Positions 34,536 through 43,075 of a stretch of DNA of 64,000 nt are shown piece by piece. A program made the position numbers and the translations under genes. The first letter of the stretch is position 1. The number at the start of each line of letters is the position of its first letter. Source of the stretch: Phycisphaerae bacterium (GTDB taxonomy: Bacteria > Planctomycetota > Phycisphaerae > UBA1845); contig JAJDDV010000022.1 in assembly GCA_029260135.1 (NCBI GenBank), forward strand, positions 1 to 64,000. Reading direction: 5' to 3'. The notes under the pieces were generated by a model that was not told the origin of the DNA, made no database searches, and saw nothing but the letters and a program-made list of their open reading frames with translations.

Positions 34536-34565
34536 TTGACACCCGCGACTAGTTCTTTGGACAAT
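34536..34565 (+). promoter_or_regulatory. rsgA promoter, probably leaderless
   Basis: A perfect TTGACA (34536-34541), an 18-bp spacer and GACAAT (34560-34565) put the predicted transcription start at about 34572-34574, that is at the GTG start codon itself. No Shine-Dalgarno sequence precedes the gene, which is consistent with a leaderless mRNA. Confidence 0.5.
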
Positions 34566-34573
34566 GGTAACCG

Positions 34574-35755
34574 GTGACTACGCCCCCCGATAAACGCAAC
34601 GCCAAAGGCGGGAAGAAGGTCCGCGTGCCGTTTCGACGGAACCGGTCCAAACGGGCCCGCGTCTCCGACTGGACCCAGAAGGCGCGCGACGCCGAGGACA
34701 ACGAAGTCGATGCCGACACGGAGGAGTCCGTCTCCGGAAAAGGCGACCTGTCGCGCGGGCGAACGGTGATCGTACCGGACGGCGAGACAACTTCCGCCTC
34801 CGATCTCAAGGCGGGTGTCGTCGTGGCCGTGCGCGGTCTGTACGCCGATGTGGATGACGGAACGCACCTCTACTCTTGCACCATTCGCCGCGTGCTTCGG
34901 ACGCGCCTGATCGATGAAAGGCATCCCGTTACGGTGGGTGATCACATTCGGTTCCAGGCGGAGACGCCCCGTTTGGCGACGGGCGATGACCCGAGTACGT
35001 CTTCACCGCTCACGGAGGGCGTCATCGAGGAAGTCAGGCCAAGACGGGGACAGCTTAGACGCAAAGTCGGCAAGCGGATCCACACCATCGCCGCGAACAT
35101 CGACCAAGCCATCATCGTCGGCTCTGCCGGGGAACCCGCGCCCAAACCGCACCTGATCGACCGGTACATCGTGGCCGCGCACGCGGGCGAAATCACGCCG
35201 ATCGTCTGCATGAACAAGATCGATCTGGACACCGATTCGTCGGCGCAGGCGATTCTGGATCGGTACGATCGTCTCGGTTATGCGACGCTGTGTACCAGCG
35301 CCGTTCGGGGCGATGGATTGGATACGCTTCGGTCGCTCCTGGCGGACAAGTCGAGTGTCATCGCAGGACAGAGCGGCGTCGGCAAGAGTTCTCTGCTGAA
35401 TTCGATCCAGCCGGGTCTTCAGCTTCGGACGGGCGACATCGTCGAGCACACGAGCAAGGGGCGGCATACGACCGTTACCGCGCGTCTACTTCGGCTCGAC
35501 GTCGGGGGCTATGTCGTCGATACGCCGGGGGTGAAATCGTTCGACCTATCGGCCGTCGGCAGGCACGAGCTGGAGATGCACTTCATCGAGTTCGTCGAGC
35601 ACGTGACGCACTGTAGATTCGCCGACTGCACACACATTCACGAGGATAGCTGTGCGGTTCAACAGGCGGTGGAAGACGGCGCCATTCACGTGGACCGCTA
35701 CGAAAGCTACGTCCGGTTGTTTGAGGAGCCGACAGACGGAGTCCGTCGCCGCTAG
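34574..35755 (+). CDS. rsgA: Ribosome small-subunit biogenesis GTPase RsgA
   Basis: A 393-residue circularly permuted GTPase. After an OB-fold (about 75-170) come NKID (G4), GQSGVGKSSLLN (G1), the TTVTAR switch and DTPG (G3). The zinc-binding C-terminus has CRFADCTHIHEDSC. An N-terminal extension of about 60 residues is very basic and then acidic (KKVRVPFRRNRSKRARV), more than in typical RsgA (about 300-350), and may contact rRNA. RsgA releases RbfA during late 30S assembly. The start is GTG 34574 without a ribosome-binding site. Confidence 0.95.
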   Translation: MTTPPDKRNAKGGKKVRVPFRRNRSKRARVSDWTQKARDAEDNEVDADTEESVSGKGDLSRGRTVIVPDGETTSASDLKAGVVVAVRGLYADVDDGTHLYSCTIRRVLRTRLIDERHPVTVGDHIRFQAETPRLATGDDPSTSSPLTEGVIEEVRPRRGQLRRKVGKRIHTIAANIDQAIIVGSAGEPAPKPHLIDRYIVAAHAGEITPIVCMNKIDLDTDSSAQAILDRYDRLGYATLCTSAVRGDGLDTLRSLLADKSSVIAGQSGVGKSSLLNSIQPGLQLRTGDIVEHTSKGRHTTVTARLLRLDVGGYVVDTPGVKSFDLSAVGRHELEMHFIEFVEHVTHCRFADCTHIHEDSCAVQQAVEDGAIHVDRYESYVRLFEEPTDGVRRR

Positions 35756-35875
35756 GCAGCGCAGTCGCGCAGACGTCCGTGCGGTCAGCCTTCTGGGCGC
35801 ACAGGGCTTGCGACAGGGCGCGAAATCGGGAGCGGCGGTGTGCAGCGAGACCGGTTTGCGATATGCTTGACTGGC

Positions 35876-38587
35876 ATGTCGCCGACACCTTTCAACGATC
35901 CGGATCGCACGGAAACGCAGGAGTGGGTCGACTCGCTGAGGTCCGTCGTCGAAACGGCGGGTCCGCAACGGGCGAGCTATCTTCTCGGACGGTTGATCGA
36001 CTGGGGCAAGCGTAACGACATCGTGCCGCCCTTCACGGCCACGACGCCGTTCGTCAATACGATTCCGGTCTCGCGACAGGTGCCGTTCCCGGGGGATCGC
36101 GCCCTGGAACGGCGCATCAAGAGCCTCGTCCGGTGGAACGCCATGGCGATGGTCGTGCGTGCGAATCGGCGATCGGCCGGAATCGGCGGGCACATTTCGA
36201 CGTATGCCTCGGCGGCGACGCTGCTCGAGATCGGTTTCAATCACTTCTTCCGCGCGAACCGCCCGGACCGCGTCGGCGACCAGATTTACTTTCAGGGTCA
36301 TACCGCGCCTGGGATCTATGCCAGGGCGTATGTTGAGCGGCGGCTGGACGCACCGCGTTTGCACGACTTCCGGCGCGAGCTTTCTGCCAGCGGCGGACTG
36401 ACGTCGTATCCTCATCCCTGGTTGATGCCCGACTTCTGGGAGTTCCCGACGGTTTCGATGGGGCTCTCTTCGATCAGCGCCATCTACCAAGCCAGGTTCA
36501 ACCGGTATCTACAGGACCGCGGCCTGACGGATACGTCGGGGTCACGGGTCTGGGCGTTCCTGGGTGACGGAGAGATGGACGAGCCGGAATCACTCGGGGC
36601 CATCACATTGGCATCCCGCGAGGAACTGGACAACCTGATCTTCGTGGTCAACTGTAACCTGCAACGGCTTGACGGACCCGTTCGTGGTAACGGCAGCATC
36701 GTTCAGCAACTCGAGGGCACATTCCGCGGGGCAGGCTGGCGTGTCATCAAGGTTCTCTGGGGCGAAGACTGGGACCCGCTGCTCGCGGCCGACGCCGACG
36801 GTGTGCTCGTCAACCGCATGAACGAGACGATTGACGGTGAGTGGCAGAAATACACCGTCGAATCGGGCGGGTATGCTCGCGAGAAGTTCTTCGGTACCGA
36901 TCCTCGCCTGGCCAAGCTGGTCGAACATCTCAGCGACGAGCAGATTCAGAAGCTGCGCCTCGGCGGACACGATCCGGCGAAGGTCTACGCAGCCTACAGC
37001 GCCGCGATGGAACAGAATGGTGTACCGACGGTCATTTTGGCGCGCACCATCAAGGGCTACGGTCTGGGCGAGGCGGGCGAGGGGCGCAACATCACGCATC
37101 AGCAGAAGAAACTCAGCCACGACGAGCTTCGCGAGTTCCGAGATCGATTCGACATTCCGATCCGCGACGAGGATCTGGAGGAGGCGCCCTTCTATCGACC
37201 CGCGAAGGAGAGTCCGGAGTTTCAGTACGTCACGGAGCGCCGCGACGCGCTTGGGGGGTACGTACCGCAGCGGCGGCAATGGGCCCAGCCGATCGAGACG
37301 CCGCCGGGCGATCTGTTCGAGGAATTCTGCAAGGGTGGCGGCGACCGAGAGGCCGCAACGACCATGGCGGTCGTGCGGATGCTGTCTCGACTGATGGACG
37401 ATCCGAAGCTCGGAAAGCTGATCGTTCCGATCGTGCCCGACGAAGCGCGGACCTTCGGAATGGACGCGTTATTCCGCAAGTACGGGATTTACTCTCACGT
37501 GGGTCAGCGTTACGAACCGGTGGACTCCCACTTGTTCCTGTATTACCGCGAGAGCAAGGACGGCCAGATCCTCGAAGAGGGAATCACCGAGGCCGGGGCG
37601 ATGGCGTCGTTTACGGCGGCGGGGACAGCCAATGTCACGCACGGGATCAACATGATTCCGTTCTTTCTGTTCTACTCGATGTTCGGGTTCCAGCGTGTGG
37701 GAGATTCGATCTGGGCGGCGGCCGATTCTCGCGCGCGAGGGTTCCTGATCGGCTGCACGGCCGGGCGAACGACGCTGGCAGGTGAAGGACTGCAGCACCA
37801 GGACGGGCACAGTCACCTCCTGGCGAGCACCGTGCCGAATGTGATCAGCTATGATCCGGCGTTTGCCTATGAGATTGCCGTCATTCTGCGAGACGGGATC
37901 CGGCGCATGTATGAGAAGCATGAGCCCGTGTTCTATTACTTGACCGCACAGAACGAACCCTATCTCCAACCGCCGATGCCCGAGAACGTAGAAGAGGGGA
38001 TACTGAAGGGATTGTACAAGTTCCGCGCGGCTGACTCGATCTCAGGCCAGAGCACAAAGACACGCCCGCGCGTTCATCTGTTCGGTAGCGGGGCGATCTT
38101 GCGTGAGGCGATCCGAGCGCAAGAGATCCTGGCGGAACGGTTTGACGTCGCTGCCGACGTGTGGAGTGCCACCAGCTATGGACGGCTTCGGCGCGACGCC
38201 TTGGCTTGCGAGCGATGGAACCGGTTGCACCCCGGTGAGACGCCACGCGTTCCCTATTTCACACGTGTGTTGGCCGACGAGCCTTACCCGATCGTCGCCA
38301 CCGGCGATTACCTGAAGGCGGTGCCCGATCAGGTTGCTCGATGGGCGCCGGCCGGCTTTTGTCCGCTCGGAACCGACGGCTTCGGGCGAAGCGAAGCGCG
38401 GACCCAGCTTCGCGATTACTTCGAGATTGACCACAAGTACATCGCCCTCTCCGCGTTGACCCAACTCGCGGCGAGCGAGCGGTTCCCCCGTGGACAACTT
38501 GCCCAATCCGTCAAGACGCTCGACATCGACAGCGACAAGTTCGACCCGGCGGCGTTGCTCGAGTCGAGGCCGGTTCGACCGCAATAG
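35876..38587 (+). CDS. aceE: Pyruvate dehydrogenase E1 component, homodimeric AceE type
   Basis: About 903 residues. The ThDP motif GDGEMDEPESLGA continues to NCNLQRLDGPVRGNG. Other AceE landmarks are YFQGHTAPGIYARA, SYPHPWLMPDFWEFPTVSMGL, ARTIKGYGLG and the C-terminal transketolase-like GTDGFGRSEAR. ATG 35876 matches the family start; the frame is open to 35840. It decarboxylates pyruvate and acetylates the E2 lipoyl group, but no E2, E3 or lipoate gene follows, so the partners are encoded elsewhere. No clear Shine-Dalgarno; TATGCT (35862-35867) eight bases before the ATG could be a -10 element of a leaderless transcript. Confidence 0.96.
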   Translation: MSPTPFNDPDRTETQEWVDSLRSVVETAGPQRASYLLGRLIDWGKRNDIVPPFTATTPFVNTIPVSRQVPFPGDRALERRIKSLVRWNAMAMVVRANRRSAGIGGHISTYASAATLLEIGFNHFFRANRPDRVGDQIYFQGHTAPGIYARAYVERRLDAPRLHDFRRELSASGGLTSYPHPWLMPDFWEFPTVSMGLSSISAIYQARFNRYLQDRGLTDTSGSRVWAFLGDGEMDEPESLGAITLASREELDNLIFVVNCNLQRLDGPVRGNGSIVQQLEGTFRGAGWRVIKVLWGEDWDPLLAADADGVLVNRMNETIDGEWQKYTVESGGYAREKFFGTDPRLAKLVEHLSDEQIQKLRLGGHDPAKVYAAYSAAMEQNGVPTVILARTIKGYGLGEAGEGRNITHQQKKLSHDELREFRDRFDIPIRDEDLEEAPFYRPAKESPEFQYVTERRDALGGYVPQRRQWAQPIETPPGDLFEEFCKGGGDREAATTMAVVRMLSRLMDDPKLGKLIVPIVPDEARTFGMDALFRKYGIYSHVGQRYEPVDSHLFLYYRESKDGQILEEGITEAGAMASFTAAGTANVTHGINMIPFFLFYSMFGFQRVGDSIWAAADSRARGFLIGCTAGRTTLAGEGLQHQDGHSHLLASTVPNVISYDPAFAYEIAVILRDGIRRMYEKHEPVFYYLTAQNEPYLQPPMPENVEEGILKGLYKFRAADSISGQSTKTRPRVHLFGSGAILREAIRAQEILAERFDVAADVWSATSYGRLRRDALACERWNRLHPGETPRVPYFTRVLADEPYPIVATGDYLKAVPDQVARWAPAGFCPLGTDGFGRSEARTQLRDYFEIDHKYIALSALTQLAASERFPRGQLAQSVKTLDIDSDKFDPAALLESRPVRPQ

Positions 38588-39054
38588 CAGGAGGCAAGTC
38601 GCACGGCCGTGCAGTGCCACAGGAGTGCCATTTCGCTTCAAAACAGCCTCTTGGTAGCCTATCAACCGCGTTGATTTCCGTTGGCTCCCGTCAAATCTTG
38701 TCGTCAGCCGGCGGCTTCAAATAACGCATCTCGTACACGCTACGCTCTTTCGCCGGTATGGAGGTCGCGGTATCAGTGTTGTGAACCGGGCTCCGGTCGG
38801 GTGAATAGCGCGGAAAAACGCCAGCCAAAGGCCCTTGGCAAGACTGCCGATCGATGAGTTGTCACTGTCAGGCGCCCCATGTACGGCCTGCGCTGACGTT
38901 CAGTGACCGGAGCCATCGTCGACGTGATCGCTGCGCGACAGGTAAATGCGCCGTTCTTGCTCGCAAACACGGTGCGCCATGGTATGATCGCCTTTTGCGA
39001 GTTGAGCAACTCTCGCAAACGGATACCTATCAGAAGAAGAAGGAGTCTCTCGTC
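38588..39054 (+). promoter_or_regulatory. Control region of the secreted-protein operon: extended -10 promoter and leader stem-loop
   Basis: TG-G-TATGAT (38980-38988) is an extended -10 element with no good -35. Directly downstream, TTTGCGAG (38994-39001) pairs with CTCGCAAA (39012-39019), with further GTTG/CAAC pairing inside, forming a stem-loop near the 5' end of the leader. GGAG (39041-39044) is the ribosome-binding site for the ATG at 39055. The remaining upstream stretch holds a GCACGGCCGTGC palindrome (38602-38613) and no convincing gene. Confidence 0.5.
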
Positions 39055-40845
39055 ATGTTGAAGAAACCGGTTCGCTTGCTATTGTGCCTGGCCCTTGTGA
39101 TCCCGTGTACGGCCAACGCCGGCGGTTCGATGAAGGATGCACTATCCACGGTTCCGTCCGACGCCCTGGGTTGTCTGTGTGTTCCAAACCTCAAATCCGT
39201 GGATGCCAACTACCAGACCATGATCGCCGCGTTGGGGCTGCAACCATTCGTTCCCCCTCCGGCCAACTCGCTCGTGACCCTGGTCCAGCAGATGCTCCCT
39301 TTCGGGAGCGGACTGGATATGGACGGACCGATGGCGGTGGTTCTGATGCCGGCCGACAACCCATTTGAACTCGGTGACAAGGCCGCCATCATCCTGACGG
39401 CGAAGGAACCCAAGGCCGTGCTGGAGACGATGGGCGCTACCCCTGGTGAAGAGGGCGTGTGGTCACTGATGCTCTTTGGATCACCTTCGTTCGCCGCGGT
39501 CAACGGCTCTCGGTTGATCTTCGCGGAGCAATCCGACGTCGCCAAAGCCGTTGGCGCCTCCAAGGAAGGACTCCACACCAAGCTCAAAGAGAACGAACTG
39601 AAGTCGCTCGATGGGCTCGACGTCGCGGTGTGGATCGGAGCGGATCGACTTCTGACCAAGTTCAAACCACAGATTGACGGTTTCATGAACATGATGGCCA
39701 TGACGCAGGGCGCCGGAAACCCCATGGCCATGAAGCAGGCGGAACTACAGAAGAAGCAGATCGGTCTTTTCATCGATGGCATGGCGACCCTCAGTATGGG
39801 TCTGGGGCTGAAGGAATCCGGTCTTGACCTGCGCTTTGCCTTCACGAGCCGCCCCGGAAGTGAGCTTCGCGCGCAGACCAAGGTCCGCAATACGACCGAT
39901 TCTCTTCTCAAGAACCTCCCCGGCGGTAAGTACATGCTCGCGTTTGGGGAGACTGCCGACCCGGCACAGGTGAAGGCGAGCCTGAGCAGTCTTGACGACT
40001 ACATTGCCATCGCCAACGAGGTCGAAGGCGTGGACAAGGAGAAGGTCGGACAACTGAAACAAGTCCTGGAGACGTGGGCGCCGATGATCACGGGTGTGCG
40101 TGCGTCGGTTCAGGCCGTTGCCCCGAACGACCTCGGCGTCTTCAGGCTCTCGACCGTGATCGACACGACCAACAGCACAGAGTGGATCAAGCAAGCGAGT
40201 GCAGCCGTCAAGCTGCTCCAGTCCATCATTGCCGACGAGGGACTCACGGAAGTTGCCGGAAGTGATCTTCAGGAATTCGTGAAAGCGGCGAAGTTCGAGG
40301 TCAACGCCGAGAAGATCGACGGCTCCGAGGTCGCGCACATGTCGATGGACCTCTCCAAGATCGATCTGCTCGATGAGGACGACGTCGAGGAACTCCATGG
40401 CGTCATCGGTAAGGAAGGCGCGCTGGTACGCATGGCCGCCGCGGACGCCAAGACCATCGTCGTCACCTTCGGCGGCGGGTCGGAGACCTTCGGCAGTGCA
40501 TTGAAGCTCGCAAAAAGCGGCGCCTCACCGCTGGAGGATGACGCCGGAATCAAGAGAACGTCCGCCGGGATGGCCAAAGACCGCTACCTGGTCGGCTATC
40601 TGGCCGTGGACGAGGTGCTGAAGGGCATCCGTCACGCGATGGCGGCGATGGACGAGGAACCGATCCCGATTCATATGCCGCCGATCAAGGCACCGCTGGG
40701 AATCACGGGAATCGGTGGCGATGGTTGGTCACAGTTGGACATGTTCGTTCCGACGCCGCTGTTGGTGGCGGCCAAGGACGCGGCCATGGCGTTCATGGGA
40801 TCGCAAGCGGCCGCACCCGCGGCGCCTGCGGAACCGGGAAACTAG
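39055..40845 (+). CDS. Large exported protein of unknown function (first gene of secreted trio)
   Basis: About 596 residues beginning with a signal peptide (MLKKPVRLLLCLALVIPCTANA). The body looks like repeated alpha/beta units (SDALGCLCVPNLKSVDANYQ, MAVVLMPADNPFELG, RYLVGYLAVDEVLKGI) and the C-terminus is Ala/Pro-rich. I do not recognise a family; the opening resembles planctomycete exported proteins that begin with a statement-like VPSDALxxxxVxNL segment (DUF3352-like, weak). The frame is open upstream to 38854 but the signal peptide and GGAG favour 39055. It is followed 15 bp later by a second exported protein and then an SppA-like protease. Confidence 0.7.
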   Translation: MLKKPVRLLLCLALVIPCTANAGGSMKDALSTVPSDALGCLCVPNLKSVDANYQTMIAALGLQPFVPPPANSLVTLVQQMLPFGSGLDMDGPMAVVLMPADNPFELGDKAAIILTAKEPKAVLETMGATPGEEGVWSLMLFGSPSFAAVNGSRLIFAEQSDVAKAVGASKEGLHTKLKENELKSLDGLDVAVWIGADRLLTKFKPQIDGFMNMMAMTQGAGNPMAMKQAELQKKQIGLFIDGMATLSMGLGLKESGLDLRFAFTSRPGSELRAQTKVRNTTDSLLKNLPGGKYMLAFGETADPAQVKASLSSLDDYIAIANEVEGVDKEKVGQLKQVLETWAPMITGVRASVQAVAPNDLGVFRLSTVIDTTNSTEWIKQASAAVKLLQSIIADEGLTEVAGSDLQEFVKAAKFEVNAEKIDGSEVAHMSMDLSKIDLLDEDDVEELHGVIGKEGALVRMAAADAKTIVVTFGGGSETFGSALKLAKSGASPLEDDAGIKRTSAGMAKDRYLVGYLAVDEVLKGIRHAMAAMDEEPIPIHMPPIKAPLGITGIGGDGWSQLDMFVPTPLLVAAKDAAMAFMGSQAAAPAAPAEPGN

Positions 40846-40860
40846 ACGGACGCTGACGTT

Positions 40861-43071
40861 ATGAAAGACCACAAAGCAGAAAGAAAGCGTCGAGTCGCGG
40901 CGATAGTCGACCGTGCCCCTCTCGGGCTGGTCGCCCTGGCCGTGGTGGCGCTGAGCGTTGTTCCGGCGATGGCCGGTGGCGAGGGCGAGGTCGCCGCGTT
41001 CGATCAGACGGTTCAGCCGAGACTCACGCTACACATACCCTCGATGCACAAGTTGCTCTCGGAGGCGCACCGGTCGCGCGCGGGCGTGTTCGGAGACCAT
41101 CTCGCCGAGATTCTCCTCCAAACGGCGTCACAGCCGGTGGGCGATGTCTCGGAAGGAATCGATCCCGAGGAGGCCGCCGCCCTGCTCGCCCAGGTCAAGG
41201 AATGGCCGGACAGCGCAGTGACGGCCGCACTCTTCGCACCGGATCGGGAAGGGCGAGCGCGGTGGACGATCGCGATCGACTGGCCGGTTGATGATCTCTA
41301 CGAACGATTGAAAACGCTGCACGACAGCGACGCGGCGGAATCGATGTTCGCGGACATTGCATTAAACCCGGGAGAACAAGGCGAATTCGAAATCACACTT
41401 CCGGGTTCGCCGCTCACCTACTTGCGCTCTGGTGAGACCGGCTCGTTCTTGACCTCTCACCGCGAACTCTCGCCGCCTGCCATCGTACCGCGCCAGACCG
41501 GTGAGGGTGAAGAGGAATCGACGGAGGTCGCGCCCCCCCTTCTCACCTGCCGGCTACAACTAACGGGAACCGAGACGGACAGCGGCGCAACCTTCTTTTC
41601 CAAGTTCAGCACGCTCACCGGCGCGGACTATGAAGCGCGCGTGGATGAAGCGGGAGACTGGATCGAAACGGCACGCGTGCATTGGCCTCCCATCGTGGGA
41701 ACCGGTGTGAAGATGTTCATGGGCCGGATCAAACGGACGTTCTTCGTCCCGGATGATGCGTTCGGCGCCCTGACGGCCAGTACGATGATGGCACCGGCCA
41801 TGCTCGAGAGCATCGCGGGGTTCGGGCCGCAGGTCGGTCCAATCGCCCGACACATGGGTCCGGCGCTCTGCGTGACGATCTTGCCCGGAACCGGGTTCTT
41901 TCCGATGCCGGACATCGTCATCCAAGCACGGGCGAAAGGGGCGGAGAAGTTCGACGGTGATGTCCGCAAGGCGATCGAGAAGATTAACGAGACCTTCCGC
42001 GATCGTGAGCAGGCCGAGCCGTGGCACGAAACGACGGTTCGAGGTAAGACCGTCTTCTGGCGGGAGGGCGGCGGAGCTTACCCCGGCGCCGTCATGCCCC
42101 TTCTCTTGCACCCGGTTGTCTTCTTGACCAAGGAGACCGATGCGAAGGGCCGGGAGCGAGACTTCGTCGTGCTCGCGTGGACGAGCACGAATCCGGAGCG
42201 ACTCGTTCGCCGCTGGTTGGACGTACCGAGACATAAGGAACCTCGCTACCTTCCAACAAAGAACAAGACCAACGGTCAACTCTGGGTCCACTGGAAGCAA
42301 CTCTATCGCTGGGTCCACCCCTACCTCAATCTCTCACTCAGCAGCGCGGGCATCGAAACGCTTCTGCCCTACGCCGATGAAGTCGGCGATCGGCTTACGG
42401 ACGGACTGGTCACCGCCAAAACGGGATACACCGGTCTGACCGTGTCGCACAACGGCCCCGTACCGGTTGGCACGTTGGTCCTGCCGGCCTTTCTAGCAGC
42501 CGCGACTGGGATCGACGAGTCGGGCGGTAGCGATCTGGCGCGCGAACGCCTCGCGAGTCGCCGCCTGCTGGTGCTCTACCATCACAGCAAGCTGTTCAAG
42601 AAAGACCATGGACGCTGGCCGGCTGAGGTAGCGGAACTCGACGGGTATGTCGATTTCGCAGGCAACGCCGGGCTGCTCAAGCTCGAGTTGTCGTCGAGGC
42701 AGAAATGGGGCGAGCTGTTCAAGGGCATCTTCGACGACGACGACGAGGAAGAGAAGGATGAGGAAGACGAAGAGGAGGACGTCACGAGTGACATCGACGA
42801 CCGACTCTACGTCATCGATTGGGGACGCGAGTCCTGGCGTCTTGGATACACGCCGGGAACGCTCCTGCACGTCGAAAACCTGTTTATCGATCAGGATGGG
42901 AAGATCCACCGTGTGGAGAAAACGGCGGTGGAATCATCGGAAGACGATTCAGAAGATCAAGCCCGCGCAAACAGTGATGGGAACGCCAGCTCGACGATTC
43001 TCGAAAAAGCAGCCGAGAATCTGAAGAATCGATATGGCAAACCGTCAGGGCAAAAGAAGAAGAAGGAGTAG
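40861..43071 (+). CDS. Large exported protein with acidic stretch (second gene of secreted trio)
   Basis: 736 residues. A basic N-terminus (KAERKRRVAAIVDR) and hydrophobic helix (APLGLVALAVVALSVVPAMAG) form a signal peptide or anchor. A highly acidic run lies near residue 622 (FDDDDEEEKDEEDEEED), and the C-terminus is lysine-rich (SGQKKKKE). No family is recognised. Its layout and size are like the preceding gene, and phrases such as VPVGTLVLPAFLAAATG suggest a membrane-proximal helix. The gene ends inside the ribosome-binding site of the SppA-like gene, indicating co-translation of the three. Confidence 0.7.
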   Translation: MKDHKAERKRRVAAIVDRAPLGLVALAVVALSVVPAMAGGEGEVAAFDQTVQPRLTLHIPSMHKLLSEAHRSRAGVFGDHLAEILLQTASQPVGDVSEGIDPEEAAALLAQVKEWPDSAVTAALFAPDREGRARWTIAIDWPVDDLYERLKTLHDSDAAESMFADIALNPGEQGEFEITLPGSPLTYLRSGETGSFLTSHRELSPPAIVPRQTGEGEEESTEVAPPLLTCRLQLTGTETDSGATFFSKFSTLTGADYEARVDEAGDWIETARVHWPPIVGTGVKMFMGRIKRTFFVPDDAFGALTASTMMAPAMLESIAGFGPQVGPIARHMGPALCVTILPGTGFFPMPDIVIQARAKGAEKFDGDVRKAIEKINETFRDREQAEPWHETTVRGKTVFWREGGGAYPGAVMPLLLHPVVFLTKETDAKGRERDFVVLAWTSTNPERLVRRWLDVPRHKEPRYLPTKNKTNGQLWVHWKQLYRWVHPYLNLSLSSAGIETLLPYADEVGDRLTDGLVTAKTGYTGLTVSHNGPVPVGTLVLPAFLAAATGIDESGGSDLARERLASRRLLVLYHHSKLFKKDHGRWPAEVAELDGYVDFAGNAGLLKLELSSRQKWGELFKGIFDDDDEEEKDEEDEEEDVTSDIDDRLYVIDWGRESWRLGYTPGTLLHVENLFIDQDGKIHRVEKTAVESSEDDSEDQARANSDGNASSTILEKAAENLKNRYGKPSGQKKKKE

Positions 43072-43075
43072 AACC

